A stretch of DNA of 64,000 nucleotides from Taiwanofungus camphoratus (taxonomy: Eukaryota; Basidiomycota; Agaricomycetes; Polyporales; Taiwanofungaceae). The notes beneath the pieces are model-generated. The model had not been told where the DNA came from. It made no database searches and worked only from the letters and a program-made list of their open reading frames with translations. Made by a program: the position numbers and the translations under genes. The stretch is taken from assembly GCA_003999685.1 (NCBI GenBank), contig CP021232.1, positions 744,001-808,000 on the forward strand, in the 5' to 3' direction. Position 1 is the stretch's first letter. Each line of letters starts with the position of its first letter. Positions 33,461-45,416 of this stretch are shown piece after piece.

Positions 33461-36400
33461 TTAGTCCTCAAACACACTGTGACTACTCGTATCAGCAGTC
33501 TCACTCTCCCTCCTACCCGCTTCCAACACTCCACTCTGCCTACGGTCAGTGATGGTGCGCTTGCGCAATTTCCTGCTAGCTCTACGTCTTCCCTTGTCGG
33601 AGCCTTTCGAAGCTTTGCTACTTCGGCTACTCTGTCTGTCTACCAGAGCCTCGTCCACTTCAGCAATGATGCTGCCTCGAGACAGAACACTGGAGGTTGG
33701 GGTCGGGGTGTTCCTTCTTGGTGCACTGCCGATACTCATCCTGGGTGCCGGCAATGCAAAATCCTGCGAGTCTGCTACAGCGTCTATGAAGACGGGCTCT
33801 GGAGCCCTACCCATGATGCGTCTCTTCTTGCCTGTACTCAGCGTCCTAGCCCTTCTCTCCCTAGGAGTTGCCTGCACAGGCGACGGAGTTGCGGGCTCAG
33901 AGCGCGATGAAGAGAATGACGGCATGTTCATCGAGATTGGCGTCGGAAGATAGCCTGCCGCCTGTGATTCGTCCATTTCAGCACGTTCCTTATAGCCAGT
34001 GATCCTGACTAAAGGGCTCTCGGTCACTTCGATACTTTGCGACACAGGAAGATTTTCCATAGCTCGCCTACTTGAACTAGTGGCTTGCGATATTGATGTA
34101 CCAGACGAGCCGTCCGGTATGGCCTGTGAGAGCGCCATTGCCTCTGCCTTGAGAAACGACGGGACGGGCTTCCGCTTGGCTGAGCTTTCCCGCCTCACAG
34201 TTGCCCCAGTGGCTATGTGCTCACTCTTGCTTGACTCGCGCGAGACCGGAGCTCCAGGCATTGGTACCTGCCCCACTGGCTGAAGCCAGGGTGCCTGGAC
34301 AGAATTGATCGGAGGTATTCCTGGAAACTGAGACGCGAGTGCGCGAATGTATTCGATTGAGTCGCCAGGGGAACTGACTCCCTCACGAGACGAGCTAGGC
34401 ACGCTTGAAGCGACATCTCCACTGCTGGTGTGCTGTTGAAGGTTGACGCGCGAGGTGGAGGCAGCAACAGCGTATTCGGGTGGACGGATAGTGGATGCTG
34501 TCACAGGAGGCTTCGTAGGCAGATTCTCCAGATTAGCGTGCGAACCCTCAGTGGCATTAGTAGTGAAGCTATGCGGGACAGGGCCTGCATGTGAACCTGC
34601 AGAAGCACCTGAGATGAAGCTGCGTGACGGGGCAGCGGCTTTGAAGCCATCGAGAGCGAGAGTGGGAAGAGATCTGCTGCGGATTGACGGAGGACCATAG
34701 AAAGGGTCCCCGTCGAAATGAGATAGAACATAGTGCAGGTCAAAGTCGGAGAAACGCCGTAGCTCAAGGTATGGAGGACGGTCGTTGCCGAGATGCACTG
34801 TAACACGTTGCTGCGGCTGCCGGAGGTGTGCATCGCTCGGAGGCAGAGACAGCAGGGGTGGTGTCGGTGGGCGGCCACGTACGTCTGCATGGAACGATGC
34901 GACGGTGAAAGTGCCGGAGACGGGAGTCCACGAGGACGTGGAGGCATGCTGCGTCTGCGGGAGCGACGATCGTGGGGTCGGCCTGAGTGAGAATCGAACA
35001 GAGATCGTCCTAATGTCCTCCATTCCGCTGGGAGTAAGAGTGGATGTACGATTGGAATTCGGTTTGCCGAAGGCGGCTTCCGGATCAAATCCGAACCCGC
35101 CAACCTGTCTGAAGGTGCTGCTCCGCGGATTGGAGATGAGTGCGAGCAGTCGAGACCTGCGGTGCGGTTGTACCTCTGTGCCATATATAGTGAAGTCCTC
35201 GACCGTATCGACACTAGCAATGACATGAGCGATGACTTTCGACTATCGCTGGCACAGGATCTGATGTCGCCCAGACTCACCCGTTCCCAACACCTACGAT
35301 CAAGCACGCGCGCCCGAGAAAGCGGAGGACGCGCCTCGTGATCGCAAACACGAACCCGCCCTGCGCAAACCCAATCACCGTCTCCACCGTGCCCAGCGTT
35401 AGGCCAGCCGCGATCCACCCGAGTCCGTGGAACAGATGTGCCTTGACCTCCTTCTCGTCCTGGGCTGCCACGACACTGCGCCGGCTCACGAACGCCTTAT
35501 GCAGCCGATAAAACGCAATACCACAGGCCGCTACCTGAAAGGCCGTCAGGAGCCCGAGAGTAATACTGTCGAAGCCTACGTGGACACCCTCGTTAAGGAA
35601 GCCCACGGCGACGGTGTTGCCAAAGAGCCCTGCGAGGCAATTGTGTCAACACTCCACTCATCCAACGCCCTCTCGGTACTCACTGTACGAGATGCTCACG
35701 AAGGACGCCACTTCGTTCGCAGCGACTATGGCTGGTATAAAGAGGAGGAGCAAATATCTAGCTATCGCTTGGGACCACAGAGGCAGCGTAGAGATGAACT
35801 CAGCCGCCGTCGGGGAAAGAGAAAGATGAAGGGTATACAAAAGAAGTGGTATGAAGGACGCAACACCTGTGCAAATTATGAGAACGGACAGGTATACGCC
35901 TGAGGGCAAGCGTACCGGTAAGGATATCGAGAATTCTAAATACGGCCAGGGACCTGCCGACGCCCGTAATAACGTGCACAAGGAAGTCCAGCAGCGCTAA
36001 AGAGAAGTAAACGAGTCCCTCTGTAACCAATAGAATGTGCCTCCTGGAAGATTGGATCAGCTATGAATTTCTCAGGAGACTGGACAAGCTGGAAAAACAA
36101 GAAGTTGACATCAAGGGACATTGACATTGGGAAGAAGGCATGGACGGCTAAGCCAGCACCTCCCATGTGCGTTCATGGCTCTGGGAGGCTCAGCCATTTT
36201 GAAAATGCATCTGGACACAAGTTGATTGCGACCTTGAATAACGATCTCAGAGCATCTTGAACTTGTATAAAGTAGGATGAGGGGTATAAACAAAGCGAGG
36301 CCCGATAGGATTGGCCAACAACCTGTAGCCGGAATATAATGCTTGTCTGTAACACACAAGCAACACGTGAATGGGTTACAGCAACCTCCGCAACAATATC

Positions 36401-36530
36401 GTCCAGCTGTGCAGACTGTCGCGAGTAACGTTCATCCATAATAGTGATAGTCGAAGGCTTGAAGCCACAGTAGAGTGCTCTGACTAATTCTCGGAACACC
36501 GGGTCCTTGAGCACGAGGAGAGTTCATTAA
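33461..36530 (-). CDS. Unrecognised multi-span membrane protein with long Ser/Pro-rich tail
   Basis: The final exon (33461 to about 35200) encodes VEDFTIYGTEVQPHR and then more than 500 residues of Ser/Pro/Arg-rich, probably disordered cytosolic tail with basic runs such as GRRRASRKLRKRTITDRR. Upstream minus-strand exons encode hydrophobic segments: ILSGLALFIPLILLYTS, YFSLALLDFLVHVITGVG, SQAIARYLLLLFIPAIVAA, SITLGLLTAFQVAACGIAF and IAAGLTLGTVETVIGFAQGG. That gives roughly six membrane spans. The upstream exon DPVFRELVRALYCGFKPST followed by RYSRQSAQLDDIVAEV looks conserved. I do not recognise the family. The 5' end is not settled: coding-like segments continue to about 37170. The tail's basic and serine content suggests phospho-regulation, which is only inference. 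Confidence 0.6.
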
Positions 36531-37322
36531 GCACCATTCAGTCTGAAATCTCTTGCCAACCTCTTCGTTATACCACGCGATTTCCAAACGGCTACTTGTC
36601 CCATAGATAGCCTCCAGCGTCAGCTATCCATGGGCCAAACTTTACTGAAGCAGGTAGTCAACAGGCCTACCACGTATCCGATTGCTCGAAGCAGCCCTGT
36701 TCCAATGGTTGTGCGTTCTGAGAACTCGCGAGCCCGGCCAGCTGGCGGAGCAATCAAATACTCTCGTATTAAGCTCACCTTTCACATCCACGCTTGACCA
36801 GCAGAGCCACACAGAAGATGATCTCGAGCCCAGGTGGAAGAAGAAGAATGCCAGATTCGAGTTTAGTAAGAGATTGACAACGCAGAATCGGAGCCAGAGA
36901 GAGACAAATTGCACGCATTCCACAAGGCCAGTGATTCCGTATCACTTGAGGCAGAACACAAGCATCCCAGACGATGAAATCAGCCAGCGACCTGAAGAAA
37001 TACAAAAAGGCGAAAGGCAAAGGAAAGGAACGGACCGCAGACTTGCTGCGAGAAAGAGCGACTATGCCTGCAGTGGCCCTGCGGAAACAAAATAGAAAGA
37101 AAGGACGTGCAGCTCGACGAATGAGTTTGATGCGGTATCCTGTTGTGGTCGCCCTTCTCAGGCTGCCCAATGTCTAGAAAGCTCGGTGCGACTTTCGACG
37201 GTAACGGTTGGCATCACAGCACCTGCCATTTTGGGTCATGCCCGGGGATTGCCCGTGTGCGTATGTGCGTGTGTGTGTGCAGCCAGTAAGTACTAGCAAG
37301 TAGTGCACAACCCATCCCAGCC
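36531..37322. other. Unresolved stretch; possible 5' exons of the membrane-protein gene
   Basis: On the minus strand several short stretches look coding, for example LEIAWYNEEVGKRFQTEW near 36530-36600, RTTIGTGLLRAIGYVVGLL near 36660-36730, and a hydrophobic LPFAFLYFFRSLADFIVWD near 36960-37030. They may be 5' exons of the preceding gene or a small separate gene, but I could not build one consistent exon chain. A GT-rich microsatellite near 37253-37280 lies just before the TCD start. Confidence 0.4.
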
Positions 37323-39055
37323 ATGAACGTCGATGTACGCTCTCATCGCGCTCAGCTCATTCTGACAGCCCTCACAGCATCCATAGCTACCGCAGGACTT
37401 CTCTCGGCATACCAGCGACACCAGAGAATAAAAAGGAGGAAAGATCTCGACGAGGAGATTCTCCGCTCCATCACTGCTCGTGAATCCCGCACGCAGCCCT
37501 TGGTCGAGCCCAGTCTCAGGGACAGGGGCAAGAGAAGGGAAGTACAGGATGGCCCTGTGCATGAGATCTCACTCGGCACGAAATCCCGGAATGAGGAGCA
37601 AGGATACGACGAGGAGCTTATAAAGGAGCAATTGGCCCGTAACTACGCCTTCTTTGGAGACGAAGGCATGACAAAAATAAGGAGGGGGACCGTGGTTGTC
37701 ATCGGATGTGGGGGAGTGGGCAGTTGGGCTGCCGTCATGCTGGTCAGATCGTACGCCAAGGCTGGACCCACCTAAAACTTCTCATACTGATGCCGTGTGG
37801 GCGCAGAGGGCTGTCAAACATACGCCTCGTCGACTTCGACTATGTCACGCTGTCTTCGCTTAATCGGCATGCCACCGCAGTTCTTGCAGACGTCGGCACC
37901 CCCAAAGTCAAATGCATCGAGCGCACCCTAAGGCAGATATCGCGGTGGGTAGAGATCGACTCTCGTGTCGACATTTGGCGCAAGGAGCAAGGAGGGGACT
38001 TACTCGAAGGCGCAGACTGGGTAATAGGTCGCATTCTCTGACCATTCAGCTCTTTCAATTGCTCACCTTGTGATTTCAGACGCTATCGACAACATTACGA
38101 CAAAAGTAGACCTCTTGAAGTACTGCCACGACAACGGTATCAAGGTGCTTTTCTCCGTTTCCTATCTATTCACGTGTGTGAGGTGTGTGTTCAACGATTA
38201 TCGGACGCAGGTGTTTTCATCCATGGGAGCTGGCGCCAAGTGTGATCCTACTCGCATCCAAATGAGCGATATTTCGTATACGATGTACGACCCGCTTGCA
38301 CGGTCTGTTCGCAGACGTCTCCGCCTGCAGGGGGTTTCTTCTGGAATACCTGTTGTCTACTCAACAGAGGTGCCCGGCGATGTCAAGCTCCTTCCGCTCC
38401 CAGAAGAGGAATTCCAAAAGGGTGACGTCAAGGAGCTTGGAGTTTTCGACGACTTCCGGGTGCGCATTCTTCCCGTGCTCGGTGAGTATTTTTGACCCTC
38501 CCCCTCTACTACGTAGCTCACAAGACTTCAGGGCCTCTTCCCTCAATATTTGGCTTGCACATCGCGACATACATTCTATGCGAGCTCGCGGGCAAGCCTA
38601 TTTCGAATCCGCTCCCGGTAAAGGGCCGTAAGAAGCTCAACGAAAAGCTCTATCGCGACCTCCTTCACCGGGAGGAAAAGCTGACGGGGCAATCCATCAA
38701 GTACGCGTATTTCCGTTCTTCTAACCATTGCCGTGAGTCTGACCCTACTAATGTCTCAAGCAAGCTGCCACTCGACGAAGACGACATGGGCCTGCTGTTC
38801 GACGATTTGCACCGTGGGCGCTCGGTCATCCCGCCGTTCCCTGTGCCTGCACGTCCCGCGCTCGTACGGTGGGACCCTGCGCGGCCTCTGGCACTGGACA
38901 ACTGTGTCGCCATGGAATACAGCGAGGCAGAGCGGCATGTCACAGAGTGTCTCGAGGGCGGGAAAAATCCAGAAGAAGCGTGGGGCGCTGAAACAGCAGC
39001 GGTGGTGAAGAGGAGGGCAGAGGAGGCGAGGAGAGTGCAAGAATGGGTGATGTAG
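37323..39055 (+). CDS. TCD1: tRNA threonylcarbamoyladenosine dehydratase (TcdA/Tcd family)
   Basis: E1-like ATP-dependent enzyme that cyclises N6-threonylcarbamoyladenosine at position 37 of tRNAs to ct6A; the yeast proteins Tcd1/Tcd2 are mitochondrial outer-membrane proteins. The N-terminus has one hydrophobic span (QLILTALTASIATAGLLSAY) followed by basic residues, fitting an outer-membrane anchor. Next come LARNYAFFGDEGMTKIR, the nucleotide-binding VVVIGCGGVGSW, IRLVDFDYVTLSSLNRHA, the block DAIDNITTKVDLLKYCHDN, and SSMGAGAKCDPTRIQMSDIS. A fungal C-terminal extension ends ARRVQEWVM. Four to five short introns separate these. All key family blocks are present. Confidence 0.92.
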
Positions 39056-39560
39056 TCGTCTGTGCTCTTATGTTGCCATATCAAGCATACTCTCCGCTCA
39101 TAAACGTCAAGGGGCCACTTCTAGCCTGAACACTGTGCTGTTCTTGCTGTTTTATATATCACTGGTAGGTGGCCGTTATCATCACTATTCAGTGACAGCC
39201 AACAGCTTGCGCTAGCAGGTAACGAACGTACGAGTTAGCCGCATGTCTTCAGTGATACTCTGACAGATGAAACGAGACCGTGAGAGAATGATTGACCAAC
39301 GTCAATCAACGATTTATTAACAGTTGCGACTGCAAGTGTTTTGACCCCCGAAGGAGAGGCAGGCGGCACAGCTTTCGATCAATCGGCAACTTCATTCGCA
39401 CCCCTCGATTGCATCAAGATGTGGTGGGGCTGCTTCAGAGCCAGCCGCACCAAATATATTAGCTTTATTCCTCGATGCGTCATAAATACGTAGGTCCTAT
39501 CTCCACCTGCACCCTGCCCCAAACCAGAACCAGAAACCGGACGCCAGGGAAGCGATACTT
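39056..39560. other. Convergent intergenic region
   Basis: About 500 bases between the stops of the TCD gene (plus) and the thaumatin-like gene (minus), presumably both 3' untranslated regions. No gene is seen. Confidence 0.6.
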
Positions 39561-40902
39561 TTAGTTGGAAGGAGGACAGAAGGTAATGGTATAGTCGGCA
39601 CTGAGGCTCGCGTCGCAGGTCCAGAGGGCTGTGCCGCTGCTCTCGTCGTAGGCATAACAGTACGAGTTCGGGCAGTTGTTCTCTGTGGAAGGGTAGACAT
39701 ATAATTCAGTCACGAGGCACGCCGCGTTGCATGAGTACCGAATACGCACTGAAGTACGAGTAGTACTGCACGCCGGAGGAGGGGCAGGTGTCCTTGGTGT
39801 CGTACTGGCCAGAGCAGCAGTTGGGGGAGTTGCCTGTCAAGCGGAGCGCAGGCTGGGGATGAGCGCGTCGTCGGGCTAGGAGGGTGAGGAAAGCTACGCA
39901 CTCGGGTCACCGTCGAGGTTGGCTTCGCATGCGCTCTTGCATCCGACAGGGAAGCCAGAAGAGTCGTACGGGCCTTGGAGGGCAGACGGGCCTACGTGAT
40001 CGTAGCGGCAACGTGATGAGAAAAGATAGACTGTTGAAATCAGCAGAAAGGTGGCGCACAGTTGGGTCCGAGATCAACCGGGCAGTCCGCGACACCGCAT
40101 CCCTGGTTGTTGGTGATGCTCACGGGCAAGTTGTAGCCGTCGACAAGGGAGACTGGTGACCAATGATGCGCCGAGGTCACGATCGGTCATCCTGGATTAC
40201 TTCATAGTGATGAGAGGAGACTGACCATCGTAGTAATCGGGCTGGCCATTTTGCCCAAGGGTGAACTCGGCGAGAGAGGCGGGCGGGACGCCCTACATTG
40301 AGTGACGTGAGTCAGCTGTTCTGTAATGCAAATTGATATGTTGGGCCTACAGTTCCGGTGTGAGGGTCACACTCAAGACCTCCGTTGCAGCCACCATCCG
40401 CGCACTGAGTGGCGGGGTTCGAGTCGGAGAAGTCGCAGTCACGACGACCCTAGAGCGCGACGTTCTTTACTGGAAAACAGTATGCACTAACATATTTTGC
40501 TTACCCAGATACGACCGGCGGCCCAGTTGTCAGGGACGGAGAAGGAGACCGAGGTGTAAGCCGCCGCTTCCCATCTATTGATGTTGATTTAACACCAGCT
40601 GTTAAGATATGTTGTAGAAAGTTGCCCTACCCAGTTTGATAGTTAGGGACTGCACTCCCTTGGTTGAGATCCGTGAATATCTATAGGTATATCAAGCCCA
40701 TTAGCAATGACATAGCAGCCCGACATGATTTGATATTCACAGCAGGCCTGGTGCAGAAACACTGTCAGCATCAGCTACACCTCCATGATGTGGAAGAGAC
40801 GAACCAGATAGTGAAGGGGCAGCCATTGTAGACCGTGAAGGTGCGGTCTGCGTAGGCCGTGGCGGCAAAGGCCAGCAGAGACGCAGATGTCAGGGTTTTC
40901 AT
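39561..40902 (-). CDS. Secreted thaumatin-like protein (GH64-TLP fold)
   Basis: Begins MKTLTSASLLAFAATAYA, a good signal peptide with an AYA cleavage site, then DRTFTVYNGCPFTIW, the standard start of fungal thaumatin-like proteins. Small exons follow with NWAAGRIWGRRDCDFS, TQCADGGCNGGLECD, PPASLAEFTLG, DYYDVSLVDGYNLPVSI and GCKSACEANLDGD, then a cysteine-rich end with YCYAYDESSGTALWTC and the terminal YTITFCPPSN. The REDDD-type acidic residues and disulfide cysteines appear to be in place. Thaumatin-like proteins bind or hydrolyse beta-1,3-glucan and are common in wood-decay fungi, with suggested roles in wall remodelling. Substrate activity is not shown by sequence. Confidence 0.93.
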
Positions 40903-42569
40903 GGTGATGCACGAGAGGGGGGTGGGAATAGGCAGCTTGTGGTCCTCTCGATATTGCAGGCTCTTATACCTTTCAGCTTTGACAGATATCCGATCTCGTG
41001 TTCGGGAGACACGAGATCAGGAGACGCCGACAGGCCGACGTACTGTATGGTGGAGTTGGCTGTAGGGCATAGATCCCCTCGTTTACGTGCTGACCAGAGG
41101 TCTGTCAAAGTTCCTGGAATGCAGCGCATGGTCAGGATCTGGAGAACGATCGGGTAGCATTCATGTGATGCCCGCTGGACTAGATCACGTAGGTGAATCA
41201 AACATCCGCAGGGCAAGATCTGGCGACACTGCCACGAATCGGCTTGAATATGCTGCATCTTTCCGTGGTCAGCAGAGCATGGAGAGGCCAGCGGTTGGGT
41301 AAGTGACGTATTGTGATGTATGTAAAGCACATCGTACAATGACTCGAAGAATGCGTTTTCGACACCAGTATCGTCACTTCAGCCGTTGCCTGGAAAAGTC
41401 ATGCGACTACGCGGTGGGCGCACATGGTCCATGGTTCTGGCAATCGTAGCTCTGCTTTCGGGCTTTCATGTCTAGTTCCTGTTGTTGTGCCGACAAATGT
41501 GACAGACTGAGAAAGGCCCGCAACCAGCAAGCCAGCCGGGTGTGTGATATCACATTCATGCGAAGAAGGTTAAGGGAGTGAAAGATAATCAAACTGATCA
41601 TATGTCAGTACTGTGTCGGTTGATACCGGTGCATCTCAGTGCATATGGCCTTAGCGACGGTTCCTGTGATCGCACCTGTTGCACTGTACCTGTCGTCGTC
41701 GTGCGTGAATCCGACTCGAAACAACAGCAGAAACAGCCTCCGTAGCCTCGAACAAGTAACAAGTCCAACCTATCTTCAGATAATGTGTTCAGGTCAAGTT
41801 TACAAGAATGAAGTATCGGAGACTCAGGTCTCGATCTTTCCATGGCAAGGCATATTGCATGCTGCGATTACGTCCAAGTGCTGATGCGGCATCTGTCCGA
41901 TACATACTTATCCTCGATGTCTCCTAAATATCCGTAAGAACGTGTGCGCCCCCAGACAAGTCAATCAGCTCTTAAAACATAAGAATGCATCAAAACTCGG
42001 CGTGGTGACGTCGCCAACTGTCTCCAACTTATCGTTGCGATCTGTCATCAGCACAGGCTCTTTTGATTTCCGCGCGGTCAGCTATACGAACGTGTCATAA
42101 ACTGCAGTTTCTTGACAGGATCATATGCATGGGGCTAAACGCCTCTACATACTTGAATTGTCCAGCTGATGACCGGACCACAGCTATGGAAGTTATATTT
42201 AACAAGGCCCTGGGCAAAATCGCACAGCGCGCTTCAAGAGCCACTGCAACTGACCCACGCCGCATGATGGACACTCACTCAGTTGCAACGTGTTTCGGCA
42301 AGTGGAGTACGCTCTACTGCAGTCGACGACAGGTAGCCGTCGTGGCTCGTAAATCACCTTCATGGCAATGTGTAAGCACTCCGAAAAAGTCATTCCTGTC
42401 GGGGAGCTACGTCCAACAGTGTTGGAAGCTTCCGTCAGCTTTTCACAAGAGGTATCAATTGAAAGATGTAATAAGTCAAGGGATGCAATATGTGCTATAA
42501 TGTGTGATGACAGCTAGTCAAGTGAATCCAGACCTTAAAGAATGCAACAACAACTAGCTCTAGAGGACT
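40903..42569. other. Long intergenic region, no gene recognised
   Basis: This includes the promoter side of the thaumatin-like gene. The longest frames (plus 42063-42500, minus 40899-41339) have random-looking composition and no motif. The right end is the 3' side of RTF1. Confidence 0.5.
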
Positions 42570-44733
42570 CTAGAAGTCCCCCAGGTCGATCTCTACAGAC
42601 TGGATAACCGAAGCCTCGAAACTGGCCTTTGCATTCGGCGATCTCGTCGGAGCCGACAGCGCTGAGGGCGGCAGCGGGGACACAGAGCGTGGCGTCGCAG
42701 CGTCTGCTTTGAGCGAGGGTGTTCCAGGGGCGCTCGGCCTATCGCCACAACGCCAGACAGGTGCAGCAGACCAAACCAAGACGCAGTCAACGCCAGATCA
42801 CACACGGAAGGAGATCACACAACGTAGGCAATAAAGAAGGATATGACCAACCTGGGACTGAACAGCTTGGGCACCGTCTTCAGCCGCGCGCTGAGGTCGG
42901 CGGGCGTTGCAGACCGCGGGGTGCCACCGCCTGCCGCAAGCAGCTTACGTTCGCGCCGTTTGCGCTCGGCCTCCCGCATCTCGGCCATGCGCACCGCCTC
43001 CAAATTTGCTTTGCGGTTGCGTTCGTTCACCTTCGCGAGGATATCGCTATGGCTCTGCTTCTCTTCGCGGCTTTCGTCTCGAGCAGGCGCAGAGGCCGCC
43101 AGCTCCTCGAGCTGGCGGTCAATTACAGCGACCTCTGCCCAATCCTGCCGGCGGATAGCAAGAGTGCGCGCCTGCGTAAGCCGTGACCTCTCTATGGTCA
43201 CCGACGCTGCTGAAGGCCTCGTCGCCTTGAGCTGGTTCTTACGTGCGAGCATCGCGGTGATGTCGCTCTGAACGAGGGAAACACTGTTTTTAGACAACAC
43301 AAGTGAGTATGCCATAAAGCCCAAACCTCGGTCATCGGCGTATTGGCGAGCTTGTCAATGTGTGCAGCCTTCTTTGCCAAGTCTCGCTTGGAAATTGGCT
43401 TGATCTTCTCAGACTCGTGAGTTTTCATGAGACGCTCAAACTCCTTCTGCAGTGACAGACTGTCCAGCGAGCTGGTCTGCAGTCAACAGCAAATGCGTCA
43501 CTAACCAGCGAGAAGGGCGCATTGGACACCTTGTCCATGTGGAAGAACCGTGTCGATAGTCCGTGCCGGAGCTCGAGCTCCTGGGTGCACATTTTCTCAT
43601 TGACCTTGTATGGCTTCGCGTTAGCCTTGACATCTGCGGAAACCGCTCAGCAGCACCAACAGCGGGCTGGCAAGACACGTACTCAGGACCTCACATATGC
43701 GATATATGGGTTCGCTGCCCTCTTGACCTATCAGTAATCGCACCCACGCTCCTAGTTTTCCATGAATTCAGGAAGAAGGCTACGTGACGCGTCCTTGAGA
43801 CATACCTGTGACGAAGTCTTCGAACCATGGGGTCATAAGGTATCTTACAAGCATGTCCCGCGATATTCTGCATTTGTTCAAGTCTTCAAGCGCGACTGGC
43901 TCGTCATCTGCTTTGGTCTTATCGTACATCTTGCGCTCCCTTTCCTCCTGTTCTTCGTACTTGCTGATCTGCCCGTCCTCCTCTTCCTCGTCGGACATTT
44001 CCATATCCACAGGCGAGGACGATGGATCCTGCTTTGGCGAATTTGTTCTCGTCTACTGCAATCAGACCGCACGGACGAGACAAGAGGAAAAGAGACCGTA
44101 CACGCTTCTTCTCATCTTTAGCTTTCCGCCTCTCTTTCAGTTCGTCTAGCTTGCGTGATTTCTCTTTCGTTGCACCTCGCATTGCGTGTTGACCTGCATT
44201 GGACGTTAAGGAGACTCACTGCGACCATGGAAATACACACGTTTGGCGGCCTTCGAGACGCTTTCCTCTCCGCGGCCACTCTGAGCTTTGAGCATCTGGT
44301 CCAGATTGCGCTTGTCTTGTATGCGCTGCATCTCCTCAAGACGCTGGGTAAGAATGTCCTCACGCTCAATCTCAGACATCCGCATGAGACTGATGGAGAA
44401 CCAATAAGTGAGCAAAGCGTGGTACATTGTCGAAGAGGCCTCACCGTTGTCTGTCGTCCTCATCGATGTATTTGCCCTCCAGCGGGTAAGGATTTGGTTC
44501 TACATCTTCCTCCTCGCTTTCAGGCATATCCTCCTCCGATTCTTCATGTTTGATGCTTCAACATAACAATATAAACATCTTACTGAGACACGATAGTCAG
44601 GAAGTACTCACTCTGCCTTGCGCCGCTTAGACGCGGAAGACTTGGACTGCGCCTGTCGTTTCTTACGCTTGCGCTCAGTCGCACCAGCAAGCTCCAGAAG
44701 TTCGTCCGAAATGTCACCTTCAGAGTCAGACAT
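42570..44733 (-). CDS. RTF1: Paf1 complex subunit Rtf1 (Plus3 domain)
   Basis: Nuclear elongation factor that links RNA polymerase II to histone H2B ubiquitination and chromatin remodelling. It starts MSDSEGDISDELLELAGA with an acidic/basic N-terminus (KRKKRQAQSKSSASKRRK), then NPYPLEGKYIDEDDRQRLM, MSEIEREDILTQRLEEMQR, RGATKEKSRKLDELKERRK and an acidic DMEMSDEEEEDGQISKYE. The Plus3 domain includes LNKCRISRDMLVRYLMTPWF and PYKVNEKMCTQELELRHG. After it are the coiled-coil HID-like stretch (SDITAMLARKNQLKATRP, RQDWAEVAVIDRQLEEL) and a Ser/Pro-rich tail. Introns of about 50-70 bp split the gene. The start follows from the conserved N-terminus, and the order matches yeast and human Rtf1. Confidence 0.93.
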
Positions 44734-45023
44734 TGTGACAAGAGGTAAGATGGTTGCAAGTTGAAAATAAGGAACTGCAAGTGCCACAGTGTCACTCAGT
44801 CTGAGCGGACTTCTAAATTGGGCACCGTCACGTGGCACTGAGGACAAAGGCGCCAGCATGTTGAAACACTCAGGTGCCTCAGTCAATATCCATCTTGTTT
44901 CAGCTTAAAACAGTTTGGAATGGTAGACGCACACATTACTGCACGCAATGCATTTAAGGATACAGATAAAAGGGTATAGAACTTGGTCGGTATACTGGAA
45001 GCAGAATCTAGCGGGGTCGCCGC

Positions 45024-45363
45024 CTATAGTCCAGGCGGTGGAATAAACCAGTGAGCTGGTAGCGTTTTCTTCCGTTCAATTTGCAACTCAAAGCCATCGT
45101 CTATCCAGGCGACAGGTTTCTGAGCCTACGAGGAAGAGAATGAGAGGTCAGGTGCGAAACAAGGAGGCCGCTAGCGCCCCCACTGCCAACTCAAAAGAGA
45201 AGACACCACGTACCGTCCAAACACGACCTTCGGTGACAACTTTCTTCAAGTTGGGCACAAGCTCCATTATGGTGCGGATCTCAGATTTCTGGAGATAGAC
45301 TTTTGGGCCATGTGGACCGTGGTGGTCACCCACGTCAACGATAGTGTGAAGGCTCTTGGACAT
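45024..45363 (-). CDS. Small conserved-looking protein, 83 aa, unknown function
   Basis: Two exons joined by a GT-AG intron (GTACGT...CTCGTAG). The first encodes MSKSLHTIVDVGDHHGPHG and a segment ending EGRVWT; the second reads AQKPVAWIDDGFELQIERKK and ends HWFIPPPGL. The protein is compact, has no membrane span or signal peptide, and contains several Trp, Pro and Asp positions that look constrained. I do not recognise a named family; similar-looking short hypothetical proteins exist in basidiomycetes as far as I recall. The start lies only 53 bases from the stop of the upstream F-box gene on the same strand. Confidence 0.7.
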
Positions 45364-45416
45364 AGTAAGTGCTTGCGCAAAGGCGTGCTAGAACCAGGGA
45401 TAATAGCATAGTTAGG

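Noticed and set aside
42063-42500. A 145-codon plus-strand frame between the thaumatin-like gene and RTF1
   Set aside because: Residue composition looks random and there is no motif or repeat; the alternative frames are no better.
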